Below, piece by piece: positions 6,587-7,731 of a stretch of 7,731 bases of DNA. The stretch spans positions 1 through 7,731 of the forward strand of contig DATHGT010000137.1 of assembly GCA_035317605.1 (NCBI GenBank), in the 5' to 3' direction. Source of the DNA: DATHGT01 sp035317605 (lineage in GTDB: Bacteria; Methylomirabilota; Methylomirabilia; Rokubacteriales; CSP1-6). The position numbers and the translations under genes were made by a program. Each line of letters starts with the position of its first letter. Position 1 is the first letter of the stretch. The notes under the pieces were generated by a model. That model made no database searches. It was not told the DNA's origin and was given only the letters and a program-made list of their open reading frames with translations.

Positions 6587-7731
6587 GGTATCAAATCCAT
6601 ATGGATCTACTGTGGCGTAGCTACCAGCATTGTAGTCATTTGAAGACCCAGAACGAAGCCTGAGCACTTCAAAATGAAGATGTGGAGGGACGGGTTTATT
6701 TGCTGGAGACGTATTCCCAGATAGACCAATCTGTTGGCCTTCCGATATAGGATCTCCGGGAGAAACCAGGACACTACTCAAGTGAAGATACTGGCTGATG
6801 TAACCATTCTGATGGTCAACGCCAATCGCTCCCCACTCCTCACAACCTTCTGACATGCCTTTTGGAACGCAGCCCCGGTTTAAACTAACCACGTGCCCCG
6901 GTGCAGCTGCGAGGACCACTGTCCCTGTTCCCGCAACGTAATCGTACCCAGGATGGGCCTCGTAATTGAGCGCAATATTAGTCGAACAGTCGTTTGGTGC
7001 ACCACTACCAATTCCCGTTCCCTCATAAAGAATACTGAGTAACGATGACCAAGTGCTATTACCCACTTTAGGGTAGCATGCGACAGCCGCAGTAATTGGA
7101 TATTGTGCTGTAGCCTGAAATAATTCACCAGTAAAAGACAAGATGTAGCTGTCATGGTCGCTGTACACAGTACTCATGTGATGATCGAGTACCGAAGTGA
7201 TCATCCCCGGTGTATACGCTCCTTGTGGATATTCGCTGGCAGGCAAAGGAAAACTTAAGAACTGGGCATCGGGGCCGCTGATGGTGAAGGCTCCCGACCC
7301 GGCCCAGGCGTCGTAGTTGGCGGACGAGCCGTTGTTCCGGACCCAGACCTGGACGGAGTACTGGCCGGGCTGGGTGGGAGTCCAGGCCCACCTGTTGGCA
7401 GTGGAATAGGGCTGGGGGAGCGACCATGAGTTGGTGGCTCCGGTGTAGAGGTAGAAGGCGTACTGCAGTGGCCCAACGCCGCCCGTCGCCGTCGCGGTCC
7501 AGGTGATCGGGGTGCCAGCGGGCTGCGGCAGCGTGGGGTTCGGCGTTAGAGAAGTCACCGTAAGCGGCGTGCCAGAGGCCGTGATGGTGAAGGCTCCCGA
7601 CCCCGCCCAGGCGTCGTAGTTGGCGGACGAGCCGTTGTTCCGGACCCAGACCTGGACGGAGTACTGGCCGGGCTGGGTGGGAGTCCAGGCCCACCTGTTG
7701 GCAGTGGAATAGGGCTGGGGGAGCGACCATG
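6500..7731 (-). CDS. Secreted M23 (LytM-type) peptidase with N-terminal Ig-like repeats, C-terminal 409 residues (5' end outside window)
   Basis: The frame is open from the right edge to TAG at 6502-6500. Counting from the first complete codon (7729), residues 1-58 and 59-151 belong to tandem Ig-like modules of 101 residues (TLPQPAGTPITW, LQYAFYLYTG, WTPTQPGQYSVQVWVRNNG). A linker with several Cys follows, then a peptidase M23 domain at about 250-360. All expected residues are present: H259 and D263 in HPGYD, H316 in YLHLS, H350 and H352 in PPHLHFEV. By homology to LytM, H259, D263 and H352 bind zinc, and H316 and H350 are catalytic. Such enzymes cleave peptide bonds in peptidoglycan cross-bridges or stems; some act on other proteins. 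Six Cys after the Ig modules suggest disulfides and an extracytoplasmic site. A GTG at 7558 could be mistaken for a start but lies inside a repeat. The 3' portion is AT-richer than the repeat portion. The signal peptide would lie off-window. Confidence 0.88.
   Translation of the reverse strand, partial: WSLPQPYSTANRWAWTPTQPGQYSVQVWVRNNGSSANYDAWAGSGAFTITASGTPLTVTSLTPNPTLPQPAGTPITWTATATGGVGPLQYAFYLYTGATNSWSLPQPYSTANRWAWTPTQPGQYSVQVWVRNNGSSANYDAWAGSGAFTISGPDAQFLSFPLPASEYPQGAYTPGMITSVLDHHMSTVYSDHDSYILSFTGELFQATAQYPITAAVACYPKVGNSTWSSLLSILYEGTGIGSGAPNDCSTNIALNYEAHPGYDYVAGTGTVVLAAAPGHVVSLNRGCVPKGMSEGCEEWGAIGVDHQNGYISQYLHLSSVLVSPGDPISEGQQIGLSGNTSPANKPVPPHLHFEVLRLRSGSSNDYNAGSYATVDPYGFDTSTGYLDYMTTFNGNLPNICLWKGGCKFQ
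7281..7731 (-). repeat. 303-bp near-identical tandem repeat encoding a 101-residue Ig-like module
   Basis: Unit one spans 7281-7583; the second starts at 7584 and runs off the window. Over the 148 bp that can be compared (7281-7428 against 7584-7731) I find a single difference, G at 7301 versus C at 7604, which is silent (Ala codon). The period of 303 bp keeps frame. Such identity implies recent duplication or gene conversion. Ig-like modules of this type are common as multiple copies in acidobacterial secreted proteins. Confidence 0.9.

Noticed and set aside
7152..7730. Minus-strand frame of 192 codons across the Ig repeats
   Set aside because: An alternative frame through the tandem repeat that simply repeats its own sequence; the real frame carries the Ig module and runs into the M23 domain.

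Overview
High-GC bacterial DNA, probably from an acidobacterium or a similar soil/sediment bacterium. The taxonomic guess rests on protein style (NHL-repeat/Rhs giants, IPT/TIG proteins, a glycine-rich secreted protein, Ig-like repeats next to an M23 peptidase) and on an apparently leaderless promoter. No marker gene is present. The window starts inside one gene and ends inside another.

Layout. (1) Positions 5508 down to 1, minus strand: a tightly packed three-gene unit of exported proteins. It holds a short protein with two YD repeats, IPT/TIG folds and a 17-residue tandem repeat (5508-4219), then a glycine-rich protein (4198-2768), then the first 921 residues of a very large NHL-repeat/Ig-like/Rhs-type protein (2763 to beyond position 1). 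The gaps are 20 and 4 bp, and clear Shine-Dalgarno sequences precede the second and third genes. This last gene is the largest in the window; its C-terminus, where any toxin or effector tip would be, lies outside. (2) 5509-5683: a divergent intergenic region with an AT-rich island and an extended -10 promoter. (3) 5684-6586, plus strand: a PLP-dependent cysteine synthase family gene whose homology stops abruptly near 6451, so its last part is missing. (4) 6500-7731, minus strand: the C-terminal part of a secreted M23 (LytM-type) peptidase preceded by almost identical 303-bp Ig-like repeats. The peptidase half is AT-richer than everything else, while the repeat half is GC-rich.

How the genes fit together. 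The three minus-strand genes look like one transcription unit making a cell-surface or secreted assembly: a large beta-propeller/Rhs shell protein with two smaller exported beta-rich partners. This is inferred from gene order and signal peptides. The cysteine synthase fragment is unrelated metabolism. The M23 protein is another secreted multidomain protein of the same general style. The abrupt 6451 boundary, the composition change around the M23 domain and the near-identical repeat at the right edge mark 6450-7731 as a recently rearranged region or possibly an assembly chimera. I see no tRNA, rRNA, CRISPR array, transposase or convincing terminator.
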